Part shown: one piece after another, positions 9,940 through 21,065 of the stretch
Numbering within the stretch: the first letter of the stretch is position 1
Layout of the letters: the number at the start of each line of letters is the position of its first letter
From: Flectonema sp. DT1601
Taxonomy: Eukaryota > Euglenozoa > Diplonemea > Diplonemida > Diplonemidae
Assembly: GCA_964019425.1 (NCBI GenBank)
Contig: OZ025781.1
Span: 1,184,501-1,248,500, forward strand
Direction: 5' to 3'
DNA: 64,000 bases
Program-made: the position numbers and the translations under genes
The notes under the pieces: generated by a model
Seen by the model: only the letters and a program-made list of their open reading frames with translations
Told to the model about the DNA's origin: nothing
Databases searched by the model: none

Positions 9940-12141
9940 TCAAACATCCTTCAAGTTCATTACAGTAAAACCTTCACCGTAATTTAAAGACCAGTCAAAG
10001 TTTGAATTATTATTCTCAGATCCGAATGCTTTTAACATCTTTAATTCCTCTTCTCTGTTTCTGAGATGATCTTCTGAAGGCTTCGGAAGGTCAGAGATGG
10101 TTAGATATGGTGATCCTTGACCAAATATTTGTCTGGTTGGTTTATATAAAAATGATGATATAGTTCTGAATGTTAGTGAAATTCGAGCACCACTTTCAAT
10201 TGTTTGATGTGATGGTCGATTTTTTGATTGAAGACTACGTTTATCTGGTCTGATTCCGTGAACTAATCTCCTATTGCTCTCCCATCCTAAAACGAATATT
10301 GAATTGTCCGGGAGCTCAATGAGTTGTTTGCTTCGATGGTTTGAAGGAACATCTTTTTTCGATGATAAAGTCATCGTTCGAGAAGCACCAAAACTAACAT
10401 TAATGATTTCAGATCCTTTCTTTATGTCTAATGTTTTATCGGCGTGAGGTGAGATGTTGTCTTCACCTGTTCTGTATTTTTGAATTAGGACGTGATTTAA
10501 AGTTGATTTCGTAACTTTTTCAACTTCTTGTTTTATTCTAAACACCAGAGGAGACCAGGAACTCTGTTTTGGTTGTGCATCGGCTGGGTGTCTGTAGCAG
10601 GGTTCCGTTCGAAGACCATCATCAACGTCGCCCTGAACGGATACTAGTCTTGGTACCTCTCCTCCTCTGTGTTCCATCGTTTGCCAACAAACATCTGAAT
10701 TTAGTTTTGAAAAAAAGTCGCTTTGATCGTACGGTTCTTTCATGCAACGACCATAGAGCATGCAGTCTCCAATTCCTAAATCCGTGAGTGGTTTTGGATT
10801 TGAATATAATCCAATTTCATCATACATTTCTCGAGTCCAGTTGGTGTTGGTTTCACACAAATGTCGTTTTATAAAAATTATTTCATCAGTTTTTTGATTA
10901 CTATTAATAACCCTCACTAATCTCTTCCAAACTGACATCGGTCCAGTCTTCCACTCCGGAGGAGTTGATTTCTTAACAGACAGATTCGTCTGTTGAACTA
11001 TCCAATACAAGTTTAATTTTCTTAAACAAAAAATATTCGATAACGGAAATCCCTTGTAAACCACAAATGAAAGACTTGCCACTAGCAGCATGTCAGAAGG
11101 TGATAGAGGTAGATTTGATTCAACAATGTCGTCTAATACTAATAATGTCTTTATCAGGTCATGTACCTTTGTGACAACAACATCATCATCTTTAACTCTA
11201 AACACAGAAATCAGTTCAAATAAATGTCTTATTAATTTAACATTTTCAGATTCAGATTTCAATATTAGTTTCAGCAATGAATCACCACAGTAATCTAGTG
11301 AGTTGTGAGTTAAAACCACGTGTTCTAAGATATCATCATCTTTGTTTTTTTTTGTTTTTTTCTTCGATTCATCGAGTTCGTCCTCACCACTCACAGTCTG
11401 ACAGCAATCTCCAACCCTGTCACTGTATTGAAAAGAATGGTTATTCTCAATCAGGAACATCGAAGTTGCAAATGTCAACACATCAGCCTTGTTAGTAACA
11501 ACATGAGATGATGGCGATGGGAGATTTGTTATCAATTTGTAGGTTTCTAACATGGTTATATCAGGCTGGTCGTTCCATGACGACAATATTTTTTGACATG
11601 AACTTTGCGAAGATACCCTCGCAGAGACACAATCAACGGGAACTATGATGTGAGCACAACAGGATCGCAAGTCCTTGATAGTTGATTGAACACATGCTGG
11701 AATGGTTGCCCCTGCAATCACTACCGTCTTATTATAAAAAAAGTTTCTAAGTTTTTGAATATCATCTTCAGTCGTTTGATCAAAAATACTATTACCATTC
11801 TTATACAGGATACGATGTTCTTTTACATCTATCGTTGAAAGTTCAATCTTCTGTCCTAAAGAGGTTGAACAGATGCCGGGTACATTCTTAAATTGGGTAT
11901 TTTGATATTTTGATGATACCAAAACAATTTCACATCCACTCAGCTCATTGATCATCGCAGAGACAACTTTAGCAGAATTTCGGATTGGTTGCGTGTCTTC
12001 TTCGCCAAACACTTGAGCAAACACGCCTTCCAGATTAATGAAATCATGTACCATGTCAATGACTACCACAGTAAGAGACATCTTGTTGTTATTTATGAGA
12101 AGGGTCTGGGTATGGACCTGGAAAACTAAAAGAGGTTGCAT
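9940..12141 (-). CDS. Isochorismatase-like hydrolase fused to AlkB-like 2OG-Fe(II) dioxygenase
   Basis: 733 aa, ATG at 12141, TGA stop; a second possible start is Met21. Residues about 22-210 form an isochorismatase-fold cysteine hydrolase. The catalytic triad can be assigned as Asp29 (VVVIDMVHDF), Lys114 (ILYKNG) and Cys150 (GATIPACVQSTIKDL). Residues about 255-395 are helical or low-complexity (KKKTKKNKDDD) and unrecognised. Residues about 465-665 form an AlkB-type dioxygenase: LIQKYRTGEDNISPHAD supplies the iron ligands His566 and Asp568, His628 (RRLVHG) is the third, and RISLTFR (Arg653/Arg659) binds 2-oxoglutarate. AlkB relatives demethylate N-alkylated nucleic acids; the ALKBH2/3-like layout suggests nucleic-acid repair or editing. 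The hydrolase substrate is unknown. The fusion implies linked functions, but that is inference. Both active sites look complete and no intron is needed. Confidence 0.88.
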   Translation of the reverse strand: MQPLLVFQVHTQTLLINNNKMSLTVVVIDMVHDFINLEGVFAQVFGEEDTQPIRNSAKVVSAMINELSGCEIVLVSSKYQNTQFKNVPGICSTSLGQKIELSTIDVKEHRILYKNGNSIFDQTTEDDIQKLRNFFYNKTVVIAGATIPACVQSTIKDLRSCCAHIIVPVDCVSARVSSQSSCQKILSSWNDQPDITMLETYKLITNLPSPSSHVVTNKADVLTFATSMFLIENNHSFQYSDRVGDCCQTVSGEDELDESKKKTKKNKDDDILEHVVLTHNSLDYCGDSLLKLILKSESENVKLIRHLFELISVFRVKDDDVVVTKVHDLIKTLLVLDDIVESNLPLSPSDMLLVASLSFVVYKGFPLSNIFCLRKLNLYWIVQQTNLSVKKSTPPEWKTGPMSVWKRLVRVINSNQKTDEIIFIKRHLCETNTNWTREMYDEIGLYSNPKPLTDLGIGDCMLYGRCMKEPYDQSDFFSKLNSDVCWQTMEHRGGEVPRLVSVQGDVDDGLRTEPCYRHPADAQPKQSSWSPLVFRIKQEVEKVTKSTLNHVLIQKYRTGEDNISPHADKTLDIKKGSEIINVSFGASRTMTLSSKKDVPSNHRSKQLIELPDNSIFVLGWESNRRLVHGIRPDKRSLQSKNRPSHQTIESGARISLTFRTISSFLYKPTRQIFGQGSPYLTISDLPKPSEDHLRNREEELKMLKAFGSENNNSNFDWSLNYGEGFTVMNLKDV

Positions 12142-12344
12142 TAACGAAGATTATTTAAGCCAGTCAATTATTCCGTGACGAATGCACTTTTGTTATAAAT
12201 TCACGAACAAAAAGTGTCAAGTTTTTAATTCGTGTTCCCCTTAGATACAAGACCATAGTGTGGTAGTACTGTCTGTTTAAAGAAGTGTTGGATTCATTTT
12301 TATTACGGTTTCAATTCGGTAACACGTCTGTCCCGTGCTAGTAA

Positions 12345-12372
12345 AGAAGAAGAAGAAGAAGAAGAAGAAGAG
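12345..12372. repeat. (GAA)n microsatellite
   Basis: Nine consecutive GAA units on the plus strand, upstream of the isochorismatase-AlkB gene. It is too short and isolated to suggest a function. Confidence 0.9.
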
Positions 12373-12739
12373 CAAAATATTCACCCCTTACGTGAAATTT
12401 CTTGTTGTTTTTTTTTTTTTTTTTTTTTTTAAAAAAACTCTCTCTCTCTCTTTCGGGGTGGGAATATACGTCAACAAACCTGATTGCTTATTTTTTTTTT
12501 AGTTTCGTTCGCTGAGATTTTTTTTTTTTTTTTTCTTCTATGAAAAAAAAAAAAGAGAAAAAAGAGAAAAAAAAACGAGCACATGGTATTCATCCATTGT
12601 CTACAGAAAACAATTCCTTTTATTCACTTTGTGTTTTTTTTTAATTGTTATATTTTTCGGTTTTTTTTTTTTTTTTTTTTTTTTTTTATGCGTACTTGAC
12701 TTCTTTGGATTTCAGAGGACAACAAAGGACAAGTAGCTT

Positions 12740-12844
12740 GTAGCTACTTGGGGTGTGAAACCTTTGACAATGTAAAAACAGTAACAACTTTTTAAATATT
12801 AAAAACAAAATTAATATCAAGTACTTGACTGTAGCTACTTGGGG
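12740..12844 (+). repeat. Dispersed repeat family R3, copy 1
   Basis: The core 12763-12830 (TTGACAATGTAAAAACAGTA … ATTAATATCAAGTACTTGAC) recurs at 15213-15282. In this copy it is bracketed by two direct repeats of GTAGCTACTTGGGG (12740-12753 and 12831-12844), which may be a duplicated flank or a tandem remnant. No coding potential. Confidence 0.8.
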
Positions 12845-13909
12845 AAGAGAGGAAAAAAAAAAAGTGATTAAACATCCAATTCTGGTGGCTGAGACAGCAA
12901 ACGGAATTGTCCAGAGAAAAGAGAAAAATAAATTAGAAATTCAAGACAGGTTATAACTTTTGCGACAAATAATAATATTATACCAGACAAAAAAAAAAAA
13001 AAAAAAAAAAAAAAAAGGAAAATCAAAAAGATCCACTCGATAAGTCGTTTCACCAAGAAACCACGACCGCAGATAACAGTTTTTTTCTAAAAAAAAAAAA
13101 AAAAAAAAAATGGTTGTAAAAGAGGGGTGAAAAAATCTGAGGAAAACGAAAAAAAAAAATAGACAAATTCACATCTTAACTTTCCAGTCTACGTACAGTC
13201 TTCAACTCGAGGAACATCCTAGCCGACCAAATTGACAAAAGTCTGTTAGATTTTCATCTTGACAGATGCTGAACTAAATTATTAATTCATTTACGAAGCC
13301 TAGGAAGCAATAAAAGTCAGGGGGAAAAAAAAAGTTCACAAAAAATAACCCTAACAAGTAATGTATAACTCCTTGTTGCGATAATTCTCTTCTTCACTCG
13401 TCAACTAGTTTGAGGAGGAAGAATAAAAGTAAGAAGAGAAATCAACAACAACATTCCGTACATCTGATTTTTCATCATCATTGTATTTTTTTTTTTTCTT
13501 TTTTTTACAAAAACAAAAAAAAAAGAGAGAGAAAAAAAACTCAGCCATCCTCACAAATTACATTTTTTTTACACAACATTCTTTACCAAGCACATAGGTT
13601 AGTAGGTACACAAAAAAAAAAAAAAAAATACCTCATTTCTAAAAAAAACAAAATCTAGAAACAAGATAGTTATTACTCATCTCCACAGTAGCATACGCGA
13701 AAACACCTTTTGTATCAGATTGTGGTGGAGTTTCCGAAAACGAGTCGCAAGCAATAATTAAAAAAAAACAAACAATAATATATATTTTTTGTTCAATAAT
13801 GAGGTTTAGTTTATTTGGTGTCAAAGGGATTAGAGCAAATACTCCATTTAGTAATAATAAGTCGGTACATCAAAAACGGTATATCAAAAAAAAAGAAGAA
13901 GAAAAAAAA

Positions 13910-14045
13910 AACAACAACGAGCAAATACACAACACTCGTTATACTTAATAATAGAGGTTCCACTTTTTTTTTTAATTTTTTTTTTTTTTTTAAAATAACG
14001 ATCGCAATAAAAGTGGGAAACAACAGCGCGACAGCAGGTGTTTCC
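13910..14045 (+). repeat. Dispersed repeat family R4, copy 1
   Basis: It begins ACAACGAGCAAATACACAAC and ends GCGACAGCAGGTGTTTCC, with a poly(T)-rich middle containing CGATCGCAATAAAAGTGGGA. The same order of motifs is found at 14291-14456. The opening motif also occurs inverted at 20262-20305. The copies are diverged, so they are old. Confidence 0.65.
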
Positions 14046-14290
14046 GTTTTTTTTTTTCTTATATAATATTATAACTAACTTAATTATGTTCAAAAAGAGA
14101 TGAAGCTGGAGGTGAAAGATGCTGAGTGAGAACTAGTGTCTCACGTAGAGCATAAGAGTAAGAATTTCTACAACTTGCGATCTCCATACCGATCAGTCGA
14201 TCTCGCTTCATGTTTTAAGGGATGATTCGCAAAGAGTTTGTTTTTTTTTTTTTAAGACAACACCAATACAGTTTTATTGTTGAATCGTGG

Positions 14291-14456
14291 CATATCAAAC
14301 AACGAGCAATACACAGCACTCGGCATATAGATTCCCCCTTTTTTTTTTTTTTTTTTCAGTTTTTTTTCAGTTTTTTTTTTTCTTTTTTTCTTTTTAATAA
14401 CAATCGCGATTAAGTGGGAAATAAGAGCGTGATAGCAATCGTTCAGGAGGGTTTCC
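14291..14456 (+). repeat. Dispersed repeat family R4, copy 2
   Basis: It opens ACAACGAGCAATACACAGCA and closes AGAGCGTGATAGCAATCG … GGGTTTCC, with CAATCGCGATTAAGTGGGAA between, parallel to copy 1 at 13910-14045. The central T tract is longer here. Distance between the copies is under 400 bp, so local duplication is as likely as independent insertion. Confidence 0.65.
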
Positions 14457-15180
14457 TTTTTTTTTTTTTTTTTTTCGACACCAAGGCGGCTACTAACCTA
14501 GACAATAATTGTCAAAGATTAAATTGGTCACCTGCTGAGATGATCCTTACCTGAGGGGTTCCTTACTATCAACGCAGACTCACCACGAAAATCGGAATAA
14601 AATATAAAAAAAAAAAAAAAAAACTTAAAAAACGGGAATTATCAAGAAACGTTTGCATTTGAGAAAAACTGCCACTCAGCACGCGAAACCATGTACAGAC
14701 TTACCAATGGGTAAAAACGAAAAACACAGTGAAAACAGGTGGCCTCACAAAAAACAAAATTGATAGAGAGAAAAAAAAAACATAAAACATTTATGTTACT
14801 CTTAGACGGTTGAACACCATTGGTTGTGAGAGGAAACAGCGAGATGAAGAACGAAGGGGGGTCAGCTGTTTAAGCATTACGACATTATAAATATCTGGAT
14901 TCGCATCAAAGTTAACTAATTCAGAACATTAGTAATTTACGAGTGACCAAAAAAAGTAACTTGAATACTGACAATTAATCTGGCTAAAATTAAAATAGGG
15001 TTCGGCCAAACCTACATCGTCAGACACTTTTTGAGAGAAACTGTGACTGTTGGGCAAAACTTTGAATAAAAACATTTCACCTTTTTTTTTCTCTTTTTCT
15101 CTTTTTTTTTTTTTTTTTTCCCCTCCTGAGGTAACTGTAAATGTTGTGTGAACTCAACATAATAAAATTAAAAACGACCA

Positions 15181-15326
15181 ACATTATTGAGAAAAAGAAA
15201 AAGGGGTGAAACTTTGACAATGTAAAAACAGTAACAACTTTAGATATTAAAGAAAAACAAAATTAATATCAAGTACTTGACTGAAAAATATTTGAAACAT
15301 TATTGAGAAAAAGAAAAAGGGGGGAA
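15181..15326 (+). repeat. Repeat family R3, copy 2, with flanking 30-bp duplication
   Basis: The R3 core lies at 15213-15282. It is flanked on both sides by a direct repeat of ACATTATTGAGAAAAAGAAA followed by a G run (15181-15205 and 15297-15321). The shared core and different flanks compared with 12740-12844 show that the core is the mobile or duplicated part. Confidence 0.75.
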
Positions 15327-16251
15327 AAAAAAAAAAAAAAACAGAAAAGATAAATAAAACAGCTTCGCATTTTGCACACGGGAAATTCATGGAAGCTCGA
15401 AACTGAGTAACTGTTACGACTTTTTTTTTTTTTTTTAAAATTAGAACATGAGTTTATACTGCACTAAAATATATGAAAAGCTATATAGTTAGGGAACTTG
15501 TGAGAAAATCAGAATTCAAAAAAAAAAAAAAAAAAAAAAAAAAAGACAGATTAAACCCAATACAGCTTTTTATTCCACTGAGAGCACACACGAGATCGGA
15601 ATACACTGTGCTCTACCATCATCATTTTAACTACTCAAGAAATATCTCACTTCAAAAAAGACTGATAGTGTAAGATTGTGACTTTCAGTATACCTGAATA
15701 GATTCTTAAATAACGAACAGTCTCTCTAAAAACTTTGTCCCTTTCAATAAAAACCAAACAAGACAACGACACTCGAAAAGCACAAGAATAATCTGAAAGA
15801 ATTACCTTGTGCGAAGTGATTAAATAAACCACCAAAAGGGGATTAAAAGGGGGGATAATTTGATACTGCATTCTTAAGCTCAAGGGGAGGGGTTAACCAG
15901 AAATCACTCCCCTCTAACAAAAGAAATAATAGAACAATGAAAAAAAAAAACTATTTTTTGGTTAAAATTAGTGGGCAAGAACACCGATTTGCTGGATTAA
16001 GAAAAAACGCGATTGCGGAGAACTAACAACAACAAAAAGAAGGGGAAAATCAAAAAAAAAAAAACAGCACTCCTTTTTTTTGCATTGGTTTTTGAGTGCA
16101 GAAGGGGGTTATGTGGGGAGGTTAACTGCTTTGAGCATACTTACAATGATATAAATGTAATATGATGCATTGTATCAAAAGTGTAACTACTACTAACAAT
16201 TAGTAATATACGAGAGACAGTAATTGCGATGTATAAGGGAAAAAAAAAAGG

Positions 16252-16284
<33 letters not shown>

Positions 16285-16731
16285 CCGGCTTATAATGTCA
16301 CCAAAAAAAGGAAAGCACGTAAAGAAAAGACTCATCCAAAAAAAAAAAAAAGGTGCTTCTAAGAGAGTGCGCCCACAACTAAGGCTACTGATGAGAGGAG
16401 AAAAGCTCTTAGAAAAATATAAGAACGTAGATATATTAACAACAAGTTGATTAGTAAGTTTAACTAACTACCGAGTAGCAGTTGGTTCTTCGAAGATCCC
16501 CAATACCGCAGTGGTTGATTGAACAAAGAAAAGCCTTGTTAGTTTATCTCCCTTTTTAAAAAAAAAAAAAAGAAAAAAGAGCCAAGTATTCACTACTGTT
16601 TAGCCGTACGTACTAATAAAATAGCCGCGGAGTTGGGAAAAGAATTAAAAATAAAAAAAATGAACACCACTAACGAAAAATGCTCTCCGTCAAAAAACAC
16701 TCATAACGATTTGAACATGATAAACAGAAAC

Positions 16732-16858
16732 CATTCAGATAAGCAGCCTTATTATATTTTGTTGATCGCAGCTAGTTTTACTGGCGCACAGGGAAATAGA
16801 TAACATGACATAATAAATAAACGGCTCTTAATCTGAATAGTTTCTTCTCCGACTTCGT
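16732..16858 (+). repeat. Dispersed MITE-like repeat R2, copy 2
   Basis: Matches 4137-4260, including the imperfect inverted ends (CCATTCAGATAAG and CTTAATCTGAATAG) and the following TTTCTTCTCCGACTTCG. The left half differs by several substitutions and small gaps; the right half is nearly identical. Same orientation as copy 1, 12.6 kb away. Confidence 0.75.
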
Positions 16859-17142
16859 CGGTGCAAAAAAAAAACACTCTCTTTATGTACAAACAAAGAA
16901 TCACTTTTCGATCAAAAATTCAGCTTGAGCGAGAGAAGTCAAAACATTCTTGTATGCAGTCTCATTAAAATAAAAAAATTAAAAAAAATACCAAGGCCCG
17001 TAAGAAACAAAATAAATAATTTTTTTTTTTTTTGCAGGTATGCGCGAGTTGACTTTTATTCTGAGTAAAACAAACGAGGAGGGAGGACGTAAGCCCCCCG
17101 CACATCTACTTCTGCCATAACATAAATAGCACCGCTCTTTCA

Positions 17143-17303
17143 GGGGGTTAACTGTTCGAGTTTGTACGTAAAATACAAATGTTTTGTATCATAGACAACA
17201 TAACGATAATTTAACATTAGTTCTGAGATACAGTGACTAAAGGTAATGTTAGTGTAGGTATACACTCTGCGATTGACGTAAATACTTTACATTATAATAA
17301 ATC
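17143..17303 (+). repeat. Dispersed repeat family R1, full-length copy
   Basis: About 160 bp starting GGGGTTAACTGTTCGAGTTT and ending ACATTATAATAAAT. It is almost identical over its whole length to the combined copies at 2396-2656, which implies recent spread or gene conversion. It has a G run at both ends, like the copies near 2.5 kb. Confidence 0.85.
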
Positions 17304-17702
17304 TTTCAGGGGGGTGATAATTATGTAAAAACTATAACAAAAACTTTCAAAAACCCAAGATAAGTATTAAGGTTAAACCGAGAAGTAAAACAGCAGATTA
17401 AGCTTTCACTTTCATTTTTCAGAATCGTATTGTATTGTACCAAAAGTTTATTAATTTAAACGATTAGTGTGGGTAGACCTTCGCCCGTTTAATTACTTGT
17501 CTAAAAAAGTCAGATAACTGATACTCTGGACCACAAAGGGATATATAGCTTGATGGGAGGCAAGGAGAAAAAAAAAAAAAAAAAAAAAAAAATAGTAGTA
17601 ATGTAAAATACCGTGTGTATACCACACTACGAAAAAAAAAAAAACAAATAAAAAAGATGTTGTAGCACTAATCGTGGGAAAACCCCCGACAAAAGCTCAG
17701 AA

Positions 17703-17733
<31 letters not shown>

Positions 17734-19146
17734 GGAGAGGGGAAAAAAAAAATAGTAACTGGATATAGAAAAATCGTTGTATTCTAAACATCATGTATCA
17801 CCGATGGAGAAGAAAGAAGTAGGAAGTTATCCCACATAAAATTGAAATTACCACCACCGAGATAAGAGAGAATAGCAACTGTCAAAGTATCGAAAAGAAT
17901 CTCATTATGTAATTAAGAGTACTCTTTTAAGGGAAGGGGGAAGAGAGAGATATAAAAACAGAATCAGCTGGAAGTTTACGTGTGCTGCCAACTTTTTTCT
18001 TACAATACTTGTTAAATGCCAAAAAAAAAAAATAAAAAATTAGTGTTTTTCCCTCCATGTGAAAAAATATTCTTCCTGGGAAAAAAAAACTAGAACCCAA
18101 CAGCGCAAGAACTCAGTTTATTTCATTCTCAACAACTAACAGGAACCAACAATCTGACAAACGCAAACAATACACCGAGAAGAAGAAAATCACAAGGCCT
18201 TCCCCCCCTCAACTAAATTTACACACACAATAACAACAATAACAACAAGCACGTACTCCTTAACGCGAAACGATGAGAGAAAAAAAGAGGGTGAAAAAAA
18301 AAAAAGAAAAGAAAGAAAAAAAGGAGAGTCTGTTGTTGCTGTTTTTTTTTTTTTTTGCTGTCCAAGCAAAAAAAAACACACAAAATCGAACTAAAAAAAA
18401 AACAAGGCCCAAAGCCTCAACAGAGACACTCAAGGGACAGAAGGAACAAAAAGTAACGAGTTTTCCACATTTTTTTTAAGACACACAAGTAGCTGCTAGT
18501 AACTTTTAAAGGAGATTGCGCAAACATCGTGTTGAGGTTAACACTTCGATAGTGTTGTTGCAGCCAGTCGCTCCCACTGTTACGCACAGAAGGGACCCAA
18601 GTGTTGGAATCATTTCTGAAAAGACTTTTTTGCTTTGTTTTGTTTTTTTTTGTACGAAAAATTTTACTACCGCAGCAGAAGAAGAAAGAAATAATAATAA
18701 TAAATAGCCGGAAAAGTTAGTTAGCAAAATAAAAACATTGAACTTTAGAAAAAGAAGAGAAAAAAGAAAAAAAAAGAAACTTGGCTTTGTTTGTGTGCAT
18801 GCAATCCATAATTAGTAACAACCTCCAAAACACACCAAATAAAAAGAAATAAAGGCAGAATAGCGGCAGGACAAATTATAAAACTCACACACGCTTGCTC
18901 AGCAAATTTTTCTTTTTTTCGACAATTTTTTCACTGGTTGAAACAAAAAAAAATATCTCTACTTTCTGTTTGAATAGAGTGTACCAGTTAGGTAGCATCA
19001 GGTAAATAGGAATTCAGTTGGCCATCTTTTCGTTATCCTCTCGTTCATTTCAATAAAATAATTTTTATATAAAAAAAAATAAAATAAAATAAAAAAGAAC
19101 ACGCGACTAGGAATAGAACAGAAAATCCTAAAGTGTGTGTTTGACA

Positions 19147-19177
<31 letters not shown>

Positions 19178-19511
19178 CTTGTTTTTTTTTTAATGCAGAG
19201 ATTGGGAGAGAGCAGATGACACTGAAAATAAATAATAACAAAATAAAATAATAATAAAAACGATGACACAATTCACTTTCTATCCAAGGAAGATTCGCTA
19301 AGTAACAGACACAGGATACATTCTTCAATTTGTTTACTAACCAAGGCAATACAAACGACTACACTGATTCTCTTTCTACTAAAAAAAACAATACAAATTT
19401 CGTAGTTATAAAAAAGGAAACACATTGCCGGCTGCTAACATTGAGATTAGGGAAACAGTTAATATATGAATTTACTGCATTGCACTAAATATTAAAAAAA
19501 ACTGATTGGAT

Positions 19512-19605
19512 TTGTTTTTCCGCGCAACCGTACAAAATCCTAATAAAGGAATAGGTTAGTTACGCGTGTCACAATTCTCTTTCTACCGAACAATAGGTTT
19601 GTAGG
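19512..19605 (-). repeat. Small repeat family R5, copy in gene desert
   Basis: The plus strand reads GCGCAACCG, AAAATCCTAATAAAGGAATA, GGTTAGTTACGC, CAATTCTCTTTCTACCGAAC and GGTTTGTAGG. This is the reverse complement of 25701-25795, which lies in an intron of the 22.6-28.4 kb gene. A related sequence forms the hairpin at 59331-59464. Length about 94 bp with no coding potential. Confidence 0.8.
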
Positions 19606-19633
19606 TACAAAAAAAAAAAAAAAAAAAAAAAAA

Positions 19634-19659
19634 AGGGAAGGGAAGGGAAGGGAAGGGAA
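19634..19659. repeat. (GGGAA)n microsatellite
   Basis: Five GGGAA units directly after a 27-nt A run that itself follows repeat R5. An A-rich tail plus a simple repeat next to a short element is suggestive of a retroposed copy, but this is not proven. Confidence 0.85.
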
Positions 19660-20261
19660 AACATCGTGGCAAAATAGCTTACACGAATTTCAAAGAGGGA
19701 AAAAAACAAGAATCGCGTTTTCGTTTTTTTTTTTTTTACTTCTTGACGTGGTGCCCCCAGACAAGTAATATCTGCACCTCTTCTCTTCTCAATCTGGAAA
19801 AGTAGGGAACTTCTTATGAGATAGGACTTCTAAAACTCCCTTATTCCTTTTTTTTTTTTTTTTTTTCTTTTGAATGCTACCTTTGCTAGAAAATATACAA
19901 AAGGGGGGAAAAGAAGAAATCATGAAAACACACGCATGAACATAGCACAACATGAGAAGGGCAAGTAGGCCACTAAATCTTTTTTTTTCTCTCTTTTTTA
20001 ATTTTTTTTTTGTTTTAAAAAACTCATACTTGCCAGTAAGCAGAGCCCCGGATGAAGATTACCGAACATTTTCAAAAAAAAAAAGGGGGGAAAAAAAAGG
20101 TTTTCAATAAAAGCAACGATCTCATTAGTTCGTATAATCGATGGATTGTTATTAGCTGAAGCTAATCGCCTGAACGCTCCAATTCATTGACGCCCCAAAA
20201 AAAAAAAAAATAAATATAAAAAAAACAAAAAAAATTCATCATTTCTGACTACAGAACAATA

Positions 20262-20305
20262 ATACAGTCGAGTGCTGTGTATTGCCGAGCATCGAACGTT
20301 GTTTT
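20262..20305 (-). repeat. Repeat family R4, inverted partial copy
   Basis: The reverse complement reads ACAACGTTCGATGCTCGGCA then ATACACAGCACTCG. The last part is identical over 17 nt (GCAATACACAGCACTCG) to 14305-14321. Only the first part of the R4 unit is recognisable. Confidence 0.5.
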
Positions 20306-21065
20306 TTTTTTTCTTTTTTTTCTTTTTTGCCAACAAGAAATAAAATAATAACCTGAAAAACAAAAAAAGAATTTTCATTTCACAATCACGTGGGAGATAG
20401 CACATTTATTTATTTTTTTAATTTTTTTTTTTTTCCTTTCTTGTTCTTTTCATTATTATTTTGCACAAACATAATAAGGTTTCGACTATTTTTTATAAAA
20501 AAATCAATTTTAGACAATTGTTCAAACCGAATTTTTCCATTTTTATATTTTTTTTTATTTTTTTTTTCCGGTTTCGTACACAAAACAAAACATCAGTGTT
20601 GTATTACTATTTTCTGTATAGTTTTAAGATAAAGCCAATTCTTTTTACTTCTGTTTCACATAATTTCTGTTCAACAACTCGATTATGTTGAATTTTTTTT
20701 ATTTATTTTTTAAATTTTTTTTCTTAAAAGTCTCATCAACAACAGAGACACGAAAGGAAAAAAAAAAAAAAAAATTAAAAACGTTTGTTAGGTTCAAAAG
20801 ACCTTTTTTTATTTTTTTATTTTGTATTTGTTTTTTTGTACATTAACGTTAGTCCAGCAAGGTTTTGATTCCTTTTTTTTTTTTTCCTTAATTTCTCATT
20901 ATCCCTTTTTTTTTTTTTTTTTCCAAACAGAAACATTTGAGGAAGATTTATTTTAAAAAAAAAAAAAAAAAAAACGACACAAACATCACACGTAGCATGG
21001 CATAAAAAAACAATACTTTTTTTTTTTTTTGTTGTTGTTTTTTTTTCTCCCGAAAAAAATCAGGA

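Larger units (their letters stand above)
12142..21065. other. Nine-kilobase gene desert with homopolymers and small repeats
   Basis: I see no protein gene, tRNA or recognisable structural RNA on either strand. The open frames are short and Lys-, Phe- or Asn-rich, produced by A/T runs (T 12660-12686, T 17706-17733). The stretch contains many copies of short repeats described separately (families R1 to R5), microsatellites and duplicated 30-bp blocks. This is the longest gene-free interval of the window, in sharp contrast to the compact 21-49 kb gene cluster. Confidence 0.65.

Noticed and set aside
14545-14600. CCTTACCTGAGGGG, resembling the 5' end of U1 snRNA
   Set aside because: Only the first 12-14 bases match; no stem-loop order or Sm site of U1 can be seen downstream.
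12142-21065. CRISPR arrays or bacterial operons in the repeat-rich desert
   Set aside because: The repeats are not regularly spaced, and no cas or bacterial genes are present; the DNA is eukaryotic.
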